This document shows positions 24,350 through 41,605 of a stretch of DNA of 64,000 nt, piece by piece. The notes under the pieces were generated by a model. That model saw nothing but the letters and a program-made list of their open reading frames with translations, ran no database searches and was not told where the DNA came from. Each line of letters begins with the position of its first letter. Position 1 is the first letter of the stretch. Source of the DNA: Trichoplax adhaerens (Eukaryota; Placozoa; Uniplacotomia; Trichoplacea; Trichoplacidae); NCBI RefSeq assembly GCF_000150275.1, contig NW_002060944.1, positions 5,157,080-5,221,079 on the forward strand. The letters are read 5' to 3'. The position numbers and the translations under genes are program-made.

Positions 24350-26685
24350 GAAATTATTTTAGCATAAATAGGTACAATCAATATCAAAGTATTTTAAATA
24401 GTAACGGGGTTTGAGGTTGGAGAATGATTGAAATCTTGTTCTTTCTGTTTGCTGGGTCCTTAGTACAACAGGATAAAGTCAATAGTTAACTTTGTTGATT
24501 TGTAAATGAACCCGAGGATCCGTATCGATTATTTCTCTATTTTTTATACTTGTTCACTCCGAAGTCTTGAAGATAATAACAATTTTCTATGGATAGAAAG
24601 TTAAAGATAATGACCAAAACATAAATCGATATATCCAACAATAACGAAGAGAAATATAGCTTCAATTGAGTAATATCGTTATATGAGAAATTTTAAAGCG
24701 TTAAATACTGCAGTTTCAAATAACTTTAATGATAATCAGATGATGAACTAGGAAAATGATAAAATGCAAGATAGGGATGGTGGGTATGAAAGCGATACAG
24801 AAATGAGGAAATTAAGATAGATATAAAAGACAATACAAGCAACGACTTGATCAATAGCTAATTCTGTTTTAGAAATTATTGGAGACAGCGATATTAAACA
24901 AGGCCTAGAGTATTCTTACTCATAATATCAGCATGATAATACTTAATTACACCAGTAGTTCTATCGATAACAACATTAATACGTTGCTATAGTAACCATC
25001 TAATCATTGGTTTACGCAATCGGTATAGTAGCATCTATATGAAACTGAGGACAAAGACACCGTAGGTGTATTTTAATTTTATCTATTAGTGGAGTACTTT
25101 ATTGCTATTTTATCGCCGCCGTGATTCATGACCATCAAAAAAGTAACCAATAGATAGATATTGATTGATTAGTGAAACAATATTAGAATTATAGGAACTG
25201 ATGAAATGAAATCTGTTTTTGGTAGAATAATATATTATTATTAGTAGTTCGCATACTGAGATACAAATATAGTAGTACATCTATTTATCAATCCCACTGC
25301 CAGTTTATCAATATTGGTTAACAAAGGCAACTTTATATTAGACTGTATTTGCATAAGTGTCGTGGACAATATGTTGATAAAGTTATAAAACAACAATTAA
25401 CAGATTTACGGTTTTGAAATTAGGCATGTATTGTTACTAATACATACAGAGTCTTTATCGATCGTAATAAACATCAGCTGAATTAAATTTATACAGTTAC
25501 CTTATTCGTATGATGATCTGCTCATTTACTATACAATTTATAACTTGATGAAATGTAAAGATGTGTCAATTCGCTACTAATTTTTTGTCTGCAAAGGGGG
25601 AAAGCATTACTTTTTCTCCAAATACTAATATAAATTGTGTTTACATAGTCACTTTAAAAAAAATGATTAAATTGAATGATATTAATTTACAATTGATTGA
25701 CCGGCATTTTAATCGCAATTCCTTTGCTTAACAAGCCTCGTCTCAAACCGATACCTTTCCATTTCATGCCGATCTAGTGTTGCAGAAGCTAAATTATAGC
25801 TAGCTACTGCTGTGTAGCGTGCTTCTCCTAGTATATATGTTTAGCTAGTATACTGGCTATCAGTTACCTAGAGCAGACAACTTCAAAAAGCAAAGCCATT
25901 TTCTCCCTATTAATCTTATGCATTTTATTTCGATTACGAAGTTCATGACTGATACACTTGTGAATAAGAATTGAATTGGGTAACATATAGAATAATAGCA
26001 CTAAAAATATATGTAATTCCTCATAAGAAACTTCACCAAGTACAGAACAACAATATATATCATCATCAGTTTTGTAATTAACTTGACAAGCTACTGGCTA
26101 GATTTATGATGAGACTAATGATCATTGTAATAAGGTCGTGTGGGAGATTTTTAAGTAAGGGGTTAGTCTGAGCTATTTTGCAAATACGATTCAATATATT
26201 ATCATCTCCAAAGTTTCAATCAATGATTAAAAACTTCCACTACAGACGTACGCTATCGCTAAGAGAATTCTCAACTGCACTGAATTTATGGTTTATTACG
26301 TCAACGTGCGCTGATTTTAAATTTCGCTTCATGTTGGGTATACAATCCGAATGATGCTATCGAATACTGCAAAATCTTTCTAAATCTTTCGATTCACCCA
26401 TTACAAAGTAACAATACTATTAAAGATTACATTTTAGAAGATTTTTGAATAAAGATTCTATTATATTTTCGTATCGTCTATAAGTCGTTATCATTAGACA
26501 AAAAAACTTTGGTCCTGTGATATTAGTTAACATATCATGTTGCCTTTTGATTGATTGCGAATAAAAATGTTTCTTTAAAGGTATATTTCATATAATAACA
26601 GATATTTCAGGCAAGAACATTTCTGGATTAAATTTCAAACGTTAGCAGTAACCGTATGGGTCTACCGATCTTCCTAAGCCGATTG
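24350..26685. other. AT-rich intergenic sequence
   Basis: No gene can be supported. On the minus strand near 24880-24990 a short frame reads VVIDRTTGVIKYYHADIMSK after a plausible acceptor. It might be an isolated exon of a gene that I cannot assemble. The rest is closed in all frames. Confidence 0.35.
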
Positions 26686-30853
<4,168 letters not shown>

Positions 30854-31188
30854 CTTCAATCGCTTTCCAAGATATCTTGTACACTTTCTCCGCGGAAGAC
30901 ATCAAGACAGAAGGAGGATGGATTGCGCAGTTGCTGTTATATACGTACTGAAGCGAAGCTCTGACACGTCTGACCATCGTACTCTGCGAGTGTAGCGGTA
31001 CAAGGGTGAATCGTCATCGAGAAACAATCAAACTGAGTGACGCAAAAATTTGCAAATTTGAAAGCATTCCCTTATACACTACACGACCAGAAATGATCCG
31101 AGGTGTAATTTCCTCTAGTCTACGACTGTTTTGAACACGAATCGGAGATGAGGAGTGGCCATTGAGTGCAAATAATACCGTTCTTACA

Positions 31189-31322
31189 CAGTACAGTACA
31201 GTATAGTACAGTGTCAGTTACAGTATATTGTAAAGTACCACAGTACAAGTACTGTAGTATACTGTACTGTACTGTACGGTGTACAGTGCACGTACTGTGC
31301 ACTATACGCGATGTACTGTAAG
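31189..31322. repeat. GTAC-palindrome-rich repeat (TACAGTAC/GTACTGTAC words)
   Basis: About 130 bp consist mainly of overlapping self-complementary words such as ACAGTACAGTATAG, TACTGTACTGTACTGTAC and GTACAGTGCACGTAC. Similar tracts occur at 62872-63862. It lies between the divergent SURF4 and AXDND1 genes. Open frames across it are artefacts of the repeat. Confidence 0.75.
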
Positions 31323-31840
31323 AGTCGACATGGCGATTGGGGGGGAGATAGCGGAGATGGGGAAAAACCAACAAGGGTAAAATTTGTATGGAATGTACCA
31401 TACTGACTGTAAAACTGACAGCAGTCATTTTCATTCAAATCTATATTGCAAATATAGCCTATAGATATATATAGTTATACATATTATGGTTGCAATGACA
31501 AAATTCTTATATCTTCATTCAATGTTGTAATAGTGGCCACCCTAGTAGTTGCAATAATAAGGCATAGTTGCAGTACTGTACAAGTGTACATGCCAATTTC
31601 AGTCACTATAATACTGCACTAATTTACGGTATCAAAGTTCAATTTCATTTCATCCCCAGCTAACATAAGGCCAGTTAAGCAATGATGTAACGTCTAATCG
31701 TTTCCCTTACGCCTTAATTTTCAAAAAAATCAAAATCAAATATATAAATAAATTACAATTGAACAAGCTAATCGCTTTGCGGCGAAATCAACTACGCATG
31801 TACACAGGCATCATTCCTGCGACGAAATGAAATGTTTTCC

Positions 31841-31853
31841 GTTGCCTAGCAAC
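31841..31853. promoter_or_regulatory. RFX X-box (GTTGCC-T-AGCAAC) upstream of AXDND1
   Basis: The 13-bp inverted repeat fits RYYNYY-N(1-3)-RRNRAC perfectly, with GTTGCC and AGCAAC half-sites. It lies 193 bp before the AXDND1 start codon, the usual distance for functional X-boxes of ciliary genes. AXDND1 carries an axonemal dynein light chain domain, so the gene type fits. The site stands in a locally GC-richer patch (31770-31870) between divergently transcribed genes. The match is direct observation; RFX control is inference. Confidence 0.75.
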
Positions 31854-32045
31854 TCCTACGTTCTTTGCCATAAAGCCTCTAGCGAGTAGCAGAATCGAGT
31901 TTATTTGGATATTAACCAGTAATCCTTTTGAGAGTAATGAGGTACTATTGCTTATGTTACTATACAAGCATTCATTTTAATATAAGATTGTACTTCGATG
32001 AGATTTAATCTCAAGGCTTACAGTTAGTCATTTCTTACTTGCAAA

Positions 32046-35000
32046 ATGGCGTCAACAGTACAAAATAATCGAGAGGAGTTACAAACAAGTAGGACACCAA
32101 GTCCTAAAGTAACCACATTACCTTATATCAATCCAGCCAATGAAAGTATTATTACCCAAAGGAACGAAGATCATTCTGGCAGAATGAGTTCGTCAAATAT
32201 TGCCAACGATCATATACCACAAGAAGTTTTAGCCAACTTAATTCGATTATCAACACCACCACCTAATAAAGATCATGTTGGCATATCTGCAAAAAAGAAG
32301 TCCAAGAAGGTCAGAAAATTTTCGATGATACAATTTTACCTTAATATAATATCATTACCAAGCTGGTTATTGTATTTTGCTTACTCTTGTGTAATATTGA
32401 TAGGCTATCCAGTCAGTATTATAGCCCAAGCATAAGCAATATACTGATTCTTACGTTTTCTTGTGTAATGTTGATAGACTATCGTGTTCATTCAATAGTA
32501 TTGCAACCCAAGAATAAGCAGCGTAATCTACATATCGAAATAAATTAAATTCGAGTTTGAATAAAAATACATCAAGCATAATTATCTGTCAATCAAGTTA
32601 AACACTAGTCTAAAAAAAATAATCTGAGCTACGACAATTAAGAACTACTGCTGTTAAATGTTGGATTTAAGCTGTTGACGGTGCAGAGCAGTAGTGTATC
32701 ATAACAAGATAATTTATGTATCATTGATTATTTTGGTAAAGTACTTTATGGCTCAACCTTTATTAATAGAGATAATCTAATATATTGCTTATAATTAAGG
32801 CAATATGTCGTCTGTATTTCTTGAGGTTCATGAAAGAATATCTTTCTATTAGATATAGTATTGATCTACATAGAAAAAGGGCGATAATAGATAAAAATAG
32901 AAGGCGCAAGCAATTACTTGTAACTGCTTCCGTTACCACATTATAATAATTATGCAATTAATCATAGCTACCATCGCCAAGAACACCATCCAATGCTTGG
33001 AATTTCGCATCGACAAGGGAAAAATTTAAACATTTGGCTGAAAAACCTACATGCACATGTGGAGCTGGAAGGTTTATATCATGTTTAAAGTTTTAAATTG
33101 TGCTAACTAAGAATATTACTTTAAACAACAATCCCATAACTAACATCTTTTTTTGCTTTCTAGTGGGCTGACTTTCTTGTATGATAAATCGAATAGTCCA
33201 GTAAAAGATACTGAAGTATCCATTGATGACAATGAAAGAGCTGAGAAAAGTCAAGAGTTAGCGCGAACAGTGTTAAAAAATCCTAACAATGAAACTAAAT
33301 TAAGCGTATCGCGTGAAAAAATCATTACATCGTTAGCAGATACGGAAGCTAAAGACTCAAACGACGAAGAGAAAAATACAACGGTTGCAAAAACGGTATT
33401 AGATACAAATTTGATTCATGTTATCACTCACTACTCAAGTTAATGACACAATAATTATAAATAACCTTTTCACCTGTTCGATATTTGTAGACGCATAAAA
33501 TACCAGATACATTAATTCCACTCGAATATCATATCATCAAGGCACCCGCTGTTGCTGGACTAGAGTTCCAAGATGAGTAAGTTGATATTTCTTATGATAC
33601 AAATAAAATTTTTTAATTTGAAGTAATTATTAATTAAATCCAGCTATGTAACCCTGAAATATTGTTTTTCAGCAAATATACAACAAGAGTCCACGATCAT
33701 GAACATCATGTAACCGTATTTCCATCACTGTAAGCTATCTAGTGATATTTAAAAAATCATTTTGAGAATCAGAATTTTTATTTACTTTTTATATCATTTT
33801 AAATAGCTTAGGCAGTCATAATTAGGTTTAGTTTTGTAATGGTATTGTATTATATTGTACTATAAAATTTAAATTAAAAAATAAAATTATACCGTTGTTG
33901 AATAATATACATACTAGGCGGCCAACTAGTAGACAAGAAGTTCTTCAGTTAAAGCATACAATGGAGTTAATGCTTAAAAAAGCTGGTATATCTGACCTTG
34001 ATACTTCTAAATCCACGGGACCAACACAGGTAATACTGTTATGACTTTTGGCGTAACTTTGTACTTTACCAGAGGAATGATATTATTATCTTTATGAAAC
34101 AGTAAACTAGATTATCACAAACTAGTGGTTTTACAACTGTTGAATAATTTTTTCTATTTTATAAATCTAGATCCACAACTTATTAGATGTCATTGAAAAG
34201 GAACAAACGATTTATAACATTTGTTTTCATGAAGTTATTCGACAGGTACATTAAATCTGCGCATTTTAATCTACATTTTCATATCAAGTTAATCCTTATA
34301 ATTTTAAACAAAAACATTTAACATAAGATGACCCTTGCTGTATTTATTTATAAAATTTGATTACTCAGGTAAGCGTTGAATGTGTAGAACGTGGAGAGCT
34401 ACTGGCAGATATTCGTCAAAGATATTCGGGATTATTTAATCGTATTCCACGTCAAATTATGAGGTAAGTATCATAAATAAGTATAGTACAAATTTAGTGC
34501 TGTCTATATGCACCACAAGTAACAGCATTTCGGGTGATAGATTTGTCCCAGTCTAATACTACAATAAATTTTACCCAAGACTAATTCTGATTGAGTTTCT
34601 CATATTTTGTCCTATTAGCTTATACGAGGAAATATTAGCTCAGAGAGCCCTTGATCGGTTTGTTAATTTATAAAAAGTAGAAAAAAATGATCATTATATC
34701 CAACGTCATTTGCTATAAATAAATAAATCTTAATTTTAGACGATTGATTGCTGAACTATCGCGATTTAAAACTTCCATTGGTGATTTATCCAAGTAATTA
34801 ATTATTGAATGAATTGAATGTCTTGTAGGTTATATTTGCCTTAATGTACATTAAAATTTTAATATCCTACAGAGAGTTAGCTGAAGTTAGAAATCATGAT
34901 TTTCGAATGAGTTCGGAAGCTAAACAAGCAAAAGCTAAGGTATAAGCAAAAAATTGTAGGATATTTTTAATGGTAATCTCGCAATTTTTAATTCTTTGAC

Positions 35001-38000
35001 GTATTGAAAACATTTATATTGTAATACATATTTATTAGCTTGTATCAGCAATGGAAGAATCCGATAAAAACGTTAGGTAAGAATATAAGCTGCATTAATC
35101 TGTATTTACAAACTACACATCTTGCTAGCTTGTATGCATGTTTTGGCTATCGCTAAGCGGTCATTAAGCTTTAATTAAATTTTTAATGTCAAATCTTATA
35201 ATATTTCACAGTTTACTTACTGAATACCATCAGTTATACGAATTACAACGAAGGCGGTTAGAAGTCCAAGTTGGTGAGTAGAAATATCGCTTGTATAATG
35301 CAGCTATAAACAATGAAATTAGCTCATCTTTTATTTTAAATACTTCCTTGATGCCAATAGCTCAATTATCAGAGGAACGAGAGATCTGGAGCAATTGTGC
35401 ATATAGTCTATCTTTGAAGGTAACAGAAAGCCATCAGCTCAATACAGCAAGAAGATTACATCTAAGTGAAAAAGCGTGGGTGAAATTTGCTACTCATTTC
35501 ACTGTTTTAACAAGTGATCGCGACTCAATTGAGGTTAGAGGATAGTAAAATAAATTGTATGAAGTAATTAATAATCCCCATCTTTACTGCGAATACTTAT
35601 AGTTTCGATATTATTTATTATAGTTATCTCAACTACAACACAAAGCTCATATGTGGCAAGAAAAGATCGACCGATTTGTTCGTAGTGTAAATAAGAAAGA
35701 AAACAACTTGTGCGACCAATTAAATAAAACTAATAGTGGTATTCGAAGATGGTTAAAAGAATTTGATAAATGTCTATAGTAAGTTTATTAATTCTTCCCG
35801 ATTGATTGATATTTTTAGCAATAGCATTTCCTGTAAAGAATTAATAAACATAATTTAAAATGTTAAAACTAGCCCTGAAGCTGGAGCACAAAATGCAACC
35901 CTGCCAAGTAACTCTTTCTTGCAAAAATTTCTTAATGATGTCAATTTATGGGAAGGAATTATTAATGCAGAAATTGAAAAATTCACTGGTGACAGTATTC
36001 TAACTGCGCAGGAAGAAATTAAACATGCTACTAAGCTGGTTAGTCAGCAGTTTCTGTCTATTATTTTCGTATAAGCGAAACTTCACCAAGCGCATCCATG
36101 GAAGCACCTTTGATCACCTGATTAAATCAATTTTTGCTTTTTCAAATTTTAGGTTGAGGCTTGGACAGATTTAACCATAAAACTATCTGGTCGCCATTCA
36201 ACTTCCACCCAAAGTTGTATTATAGAAATGAAAAATATTAATCAAGTAAGAATTTGTTGATGCTGTTTCTTCTGCGGTATTGTTATGAAATGATCCGAAA
36301 ACGAAATCTTTGCTAAGATATCGTTCATTACCATATGATTATTCTCATTCGATGCTGTTTGATATGGTAATTAATTGATATACGGTATAACTTTTAATTA
36401 TCAATTTGGATTAATCGTTTTAGGAAATAGGAATATTTAATGCAAGATTCATAATCAGAGTGGCCGGTGAAAATGGTAAAAAATGCACTACTTACACATA
36501 TATATTTCATATTTTCATTACTATATCGAATCAGAACTAGATGAAATGGTTAGTTATTTATCATATTAACTGGCTTCCCTTCTGATTGAAATACAGGTGT
36601 TGCTAAGGCCCTAATTGATATGGTTAATAACATGGAAACATGGGCAAATCGAATTTATGTTCATTTTAACACCGATCCATTAACAGAAACAGATTGGTTT
36701 AGGTATAAACTCTACTAACGTTATTGAAATTCTCTACGCTATACTTTTGATAAATGAATATCCAGCTACTTTATCAACTTAAAATTATCTGGATATCTTC
36801 AGTTACTAAAGGCATCATTTTAATTGACCGTATTTGTACTATAATTCTACAACATAATTGTGACTTAAGAAGCCTATTACTACTTTTCCAGGCTTTATAA
36901 CTCCATCACTGATTGGGAGGATAAAATTAAGTATATTCACGAAATTATTGGAACTGTCAGAACTGAATTCGATAGTGAAGCAATGACACCAGAAAAGTAA
37001 GCTTTTACAGTCAAGACAGCATCTATCTATGAGTGATCAATACCAGTTTCAGAACTGGATTCTTATACAGTATATAGAAGAGCCATATTTAAACTTTCGC
37101 AATATTAGAACAAATCATTTTACTCTATTTTTCTTATCTCCATGCCACTAAAATCTTTATTTCCATTCGTGATACCGTACATGCTCATATATCAATTTGC
37201 GATATCGACAGCGGAAATGAGAAAGGATTACTGATCAATTTTAAATTATGATAAATACTTGCTCCTATTTAGATGCCAACAGGCAATACAAAATTTATTT
37301 TTAACCTTACAAAATTGGACAAACTCTATAACTCATGCCGTAGAAAATGATGATACGAAAATTATTAATCAAGTAAGCGCTGTTATTGCACATAGTAGAA
37401 TCGCTTTAATTTACATTTTTAGGGAGGATTATAGCAGTCTTTCCATATAGATTCTAATTACGAATGATTTGACTTGATACAGTATACTGTATAAAGAATT
37501 TCTTAACTTCTAAACTACATTCCTCAATTTCGTTAGGTAACATCAGTTCATATGGATATGATTAGTTGGATGGTGCAGTTACTACTACAGGTAACACCAG
37601 ATATGGACGATAGCCCTTATATGCAACATTTCCGTGAAAATGGCAAGAAATATAAGACTGCAGATGATGTTAAAGCAGCTGCAGTCAGTATTATCGAACG
37701 CTTGCGATCCTTCACTAAGGATATTATTAGGTAAATAGCTATAATAAGAACTAATAGTAATGGATAACTTTAGACCATTGCACTTATTTTTAGTCATTTA
37801 TTAACATTATAATATAGTAATTTTATTATTTAATATTAGTTAAGTGTTTTAATACTGTGTTTATCTTGTCTTTACTCTAGTAATTCCAATGATATTGTTA
37901 TGGAAACACGACAAGCAAAATTAGATTTACATGATGAAACAGCAGATGATGATTATAAAGACTTACAGAGAATGAAACGCGAATGTGACGAATGGATTGA

Positions 38001-39375
38001 AGCAGCTGGATTATTAGTTGGAGAGATGTTGCAAATACAAGGTGATTCCTTAAAGCGACTCTTTAGCGATAAGACAACATGGGCAGCTACACCTGAGGTA
38101 AATCTTAAGCCAGTTTACTCTTTATACTACTCCAGCTTAAATTAAAATATCCAATTCAATATTGGTATCAGCTATATATTCGGTGTAATGAAGCATTAGT
38201 ATTTAGCTTATAGCTAATTAGAATACTTTATCTATTCAAAGGAACTTAAAATTAGGCCTATAGAAGCAGTCTCCTCTAATCAGCTTGCAACTAGTAAGGA
38301 AGGAACTGAAGAGCAAGAGGATAAAACTGCACAGACTGATCAACCACAATTGGAAAAGCAGGATGAAGGTTTGAAAGATTCAGCTTTATCTCAAGAAGAA
38401 GTTGATACTCCACCAGAAGAAGTTCAAGGTGAAAATATGGAACAAAATCAGGAAGAAAAACCCCCCAAAATACCTGAAAGCGCTGAAACGAATCGAGAAG
38501 AAGAAGAAAAGAGTCAAGAAGCAGTTAAAGAAGATGATACTGTAAATGAAGTGAATAACGACGTTACTGATAGCATAGATTCTACCAATAAAATCGATGA
38601 AAAACCTGTAGAAGAGACCCAAGATCAAATAGAAGAAGATGATACGGTAAAGGAGACAAAGCCACAAGGTGAAGAAATAGTAGTTGTTGCCGATGATGAA
38701 AATATCCGAACCAGAAATTTAACAGCCCTTGAACAATCGGTAATTCGACATTGATCTTACAGTGTAGCAGAATTTATATCTGTTTCCCTATTTCATGATC
38801 TAAGATCATCAATTTTTCCTATGTCCCATAGATTCGAAGAACTGGTACACCAGGACAACATTCAGGTTTGTATTGATTATATTAAGATAGACATTAATTC
38901 GTAATCATATATCCTCAAAACATATGATAAAGTACTGTATTAAGTGCTCTCTATAATTTAGTCTTAATTACTCTTCGCCATCTTAGACTTATGATATGCT
39001 GCAAATATGCAACGTGTCCTTCTTTACTATACTATCAAATTATTAATCAATCCCTTTATATTATAAACAGCTATCTCTCTACCAAGCTCTGATACTATTG
39101 AAGCAAGTAATAATCTCAAGGCATTACAGCCGCTAAACCAACATTTATTAGAAACAGAACTTCGTGCTCAAGAGGCTGAAGATCGAGCGATTAAGGCTGA
39201 ATTTTCATTGAAGGAAGCACTAAATAAGATTATAACATTGGAAAGGCAATTACAAGAGCAAGAGCAAAAGCAAAAGCATGAACCTAAAAGTGACAGCAAT
39301 AAAGTAGGGATGTCACATCGAAAAGTTGGAGCATCTAACACAAAGAGCCGCTCCAATCCACAAAAAGCTATTTAA
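32046..39375 (+). CDS. AXDND1: Axonemal dynein light chain domain-containing protein 1, 25 exons, about 1147 aa
   Basis: AXDND1 is a ciliary/sperm-flagellar protein carrying an axonemal dynein light chain (p28-like) domain. Exons: 32046-32309, 32968-33071, 33164-33395, 33491-33576, 33673-33729, 33918-34029, 34171-34245, 34369-34463, 34740-34793, 34873-34939, 35039-35076, 35212-35273, 35361-35533, 35624-35778, 35873-36038, 36153-36245, 36424-36475, 36597-36702, 36892-36996, 37273-37372, 37537-37730, 37881-38097, 38242-38739, 38832-38865 and 39071-39375. Every junction keeps phase. Residues about 205-420 form the light-chain domain: LIPLEYHI, then KYTTRVHDHE, FPSLRPTSRQEV, TGPTQIHNLL, ICFHEVIRQVSVEC and ERGELLADIRQRY. 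The middle is helical with many Trp and coiled-coil stretches. About 870-1035 is a Glu/Lys-rich acidic linker, and the C-terminus is a short coiled coil with a basic tail. The donor of exon 3 (ACG|GTATTA) is the weakest boundary. The 5' X-box agrees with ciliary expression. Confidence 0.92.
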
Positions 39376-41605
39376 ATAGTGGGTGCAAAGTGATGCCGAG
39401 CTGAATGAAATTCTAAAACTAACTGCCCTAAGTACAATAATCAATCCATAGGACTACTGCGATGGCTAACCTTACCTATTGATTTTATTACTGAATCATG
39501 GATTTAATCGATCTTCTTGCAAGGGTTAATATTTTTCATGGTATTTTATCAATTTGAGGTTTCAAGTTGGAAGCCTGAGGTTTCTGAGTTATTGACGATT
39601 TGAAGAAGATCTATTGAATATTTTATAGTCATATATTTTATTTCGATATACTAAGTTATAAATACAGATGACGTTTGTACTAATCATAATTGACTATAGC
39701 ATTTCAACTGGATAAATCGACTATCAATCATATACCATAGATCGTAATTACTACGAATCCTTGATCATTGCTTTTACAATCATTTTTAAATGCCCTGCAA
39801 TGACAGTTTCAGATGATTTGCTTTAAACTACTGGTTACGCAGCGATGGCATCTATTGCAGCATATAATTAATTGAGTCCACTATGGTATCTTATTCTAGT
39901 TACTCATTAATTATAGCATGTCAATTAAGTAAATGTGTATATTTCATCTTATACGGTACTAATTCCTCATTTAAGCTACATCATGTATTATTGTATTCTA
40001 ACAAATTCATGTTTACATCATTATTATCGGATATCAGATTCTATAAATTTATGTAATTAAGAAATAGATTGTGTAAATATCTGCTATTATCACTCTTTCT
40101 GTACAATGTACTTTATCATTGACTTACTGCAATTCTACTAAAATAGCGAAGTTATAGGTTAGCTTACTTGAATTTAGAAGCTATCTATTGACTGATAATG
40201 AATGATAAAATTCGATGGATAGCCTTATCATTGTTAACCATCAAATCGAAGGAAATCTTTGAAAGTTATATACAATAATTCTTGTGTATAAATATACCAA
40301 AGAGTAATTTCTAATAACTAGCTGGTGCACTTTTCTCTACATGTTGCTACTACTAATTAAGTCAGACAGTACCTAGATATTATATTAAAATTACTGGTTG
40401 AGTGCATTATCGTATCTCATGATTTTGTTATTCTTATAGTGAGTACGACCGTGACAATAATTATATTTTAAGGCATATATCAAGTAAGATGCAATCAATT
40501 ACGCCTTGATGGATACCATCAGAGTTCAATTTAAGATTTAAAATGTATATATTGACTATTAGATATGTATCGACTGCAATGATTGCAAATAATTACCCAT
40601 TTATTTTCAATTAGTGATTAAATTATGCAGGATTTCATACCATTGAATAAAATGACCATTTATTTTGCCCTTTATGATGCTATTAGTAATACTGCTAGTA
40701 TAATTCTAGAAAATGATATAGCTAGCGAAAGCACTTTTAAAAATTTTTTGAGGATTTATTAATTTTTTACTCTATTTCTCAAGTTGACTTTAACTTCATT
40801 GTCAAATATTTCCTAATTCAAAGGATCAAATGTCAATCTGATACCTTAGCTACGAGATCATAAAACAAAGTAACCATATTAGGAATTGTTAATTAATCGA
40901 TTAGCCAATTGCAAATAGTTCCTAATTAATTTTCAATTCAAAAGTAAGCTCCACAATTAGTAAGACCATTTGTTATTACTTTACCACTAGGTTGTTTGGA
41001 TGTTCTGAAATGGCATTTAGAATTCCATAAAACTATATATAATGGAACAAGCCTGATGTTATAATAGAGAGGCAAAAAATTGGACTGATGATGATTTATT
41101 TCTATAACTAATCATGTTTGTATTGCTATTAAACTCCAGACTAACCTGCTGTGAATAGGAAAAGATAAACAAATAATGGTAAAATATAACCGGACTAGCA
41201 GTTATCAAACTGTTATAATGAAATGATGATTTACCGGTGAATTGAAATTTCGATAACGGGGAAGTGGAGGTATAAAAATAAAGTATTTGATCGATTAATT
41301 AACATTTTTTCAATATGGTTCTGTGCTACTTCATGAAAAGTATGTAGCTTATACAATCGATCGAAAGTACGGTATAGAGGTTAAAATAAATTGAAAGTAA
41401 GCGAAACAAGAGCGTACTGAAAGCTTGATAATTAGCTTAGCTTTTGTTATTTATTTCCACGAAGGACAAGATATGAGCAATGTATGATTTAATTGACTAT
41501 AATCAAGTTATCAAATTAAGATAGATAATATCGCGTATTGTTGACAAAATCTACGTCAAAAGTATGGCGTAGTCTTCCAGTTGGACGAATCTTCAAACCA
41601 TGGTA
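39376..41605. other. AT-rich intergenic region between two convergent genes
   Basis: This contains the 3' flank of AXDND1 and of the MAM-Frizzled gene. No exon with paired splice signals, no RNA gene and no clear repeat was found. Confidence 0.4.

Noticed and set aside
24880-24990. Short minus-strand exon-like frame VVIDRTTGVIKYYHADIMSK
   Set aside because: It has a plausible acceptor, but no donor or partner exon with matching phase was found. I recorded it only in the intergenic note.
38386-38667. Hydrophobic 93-codon minus-strand frame
   Set aside because: It is the complement of the Glu/Lys-rich linker of AXDND1, which reads as Phe/Leu/Ile on the other strand.
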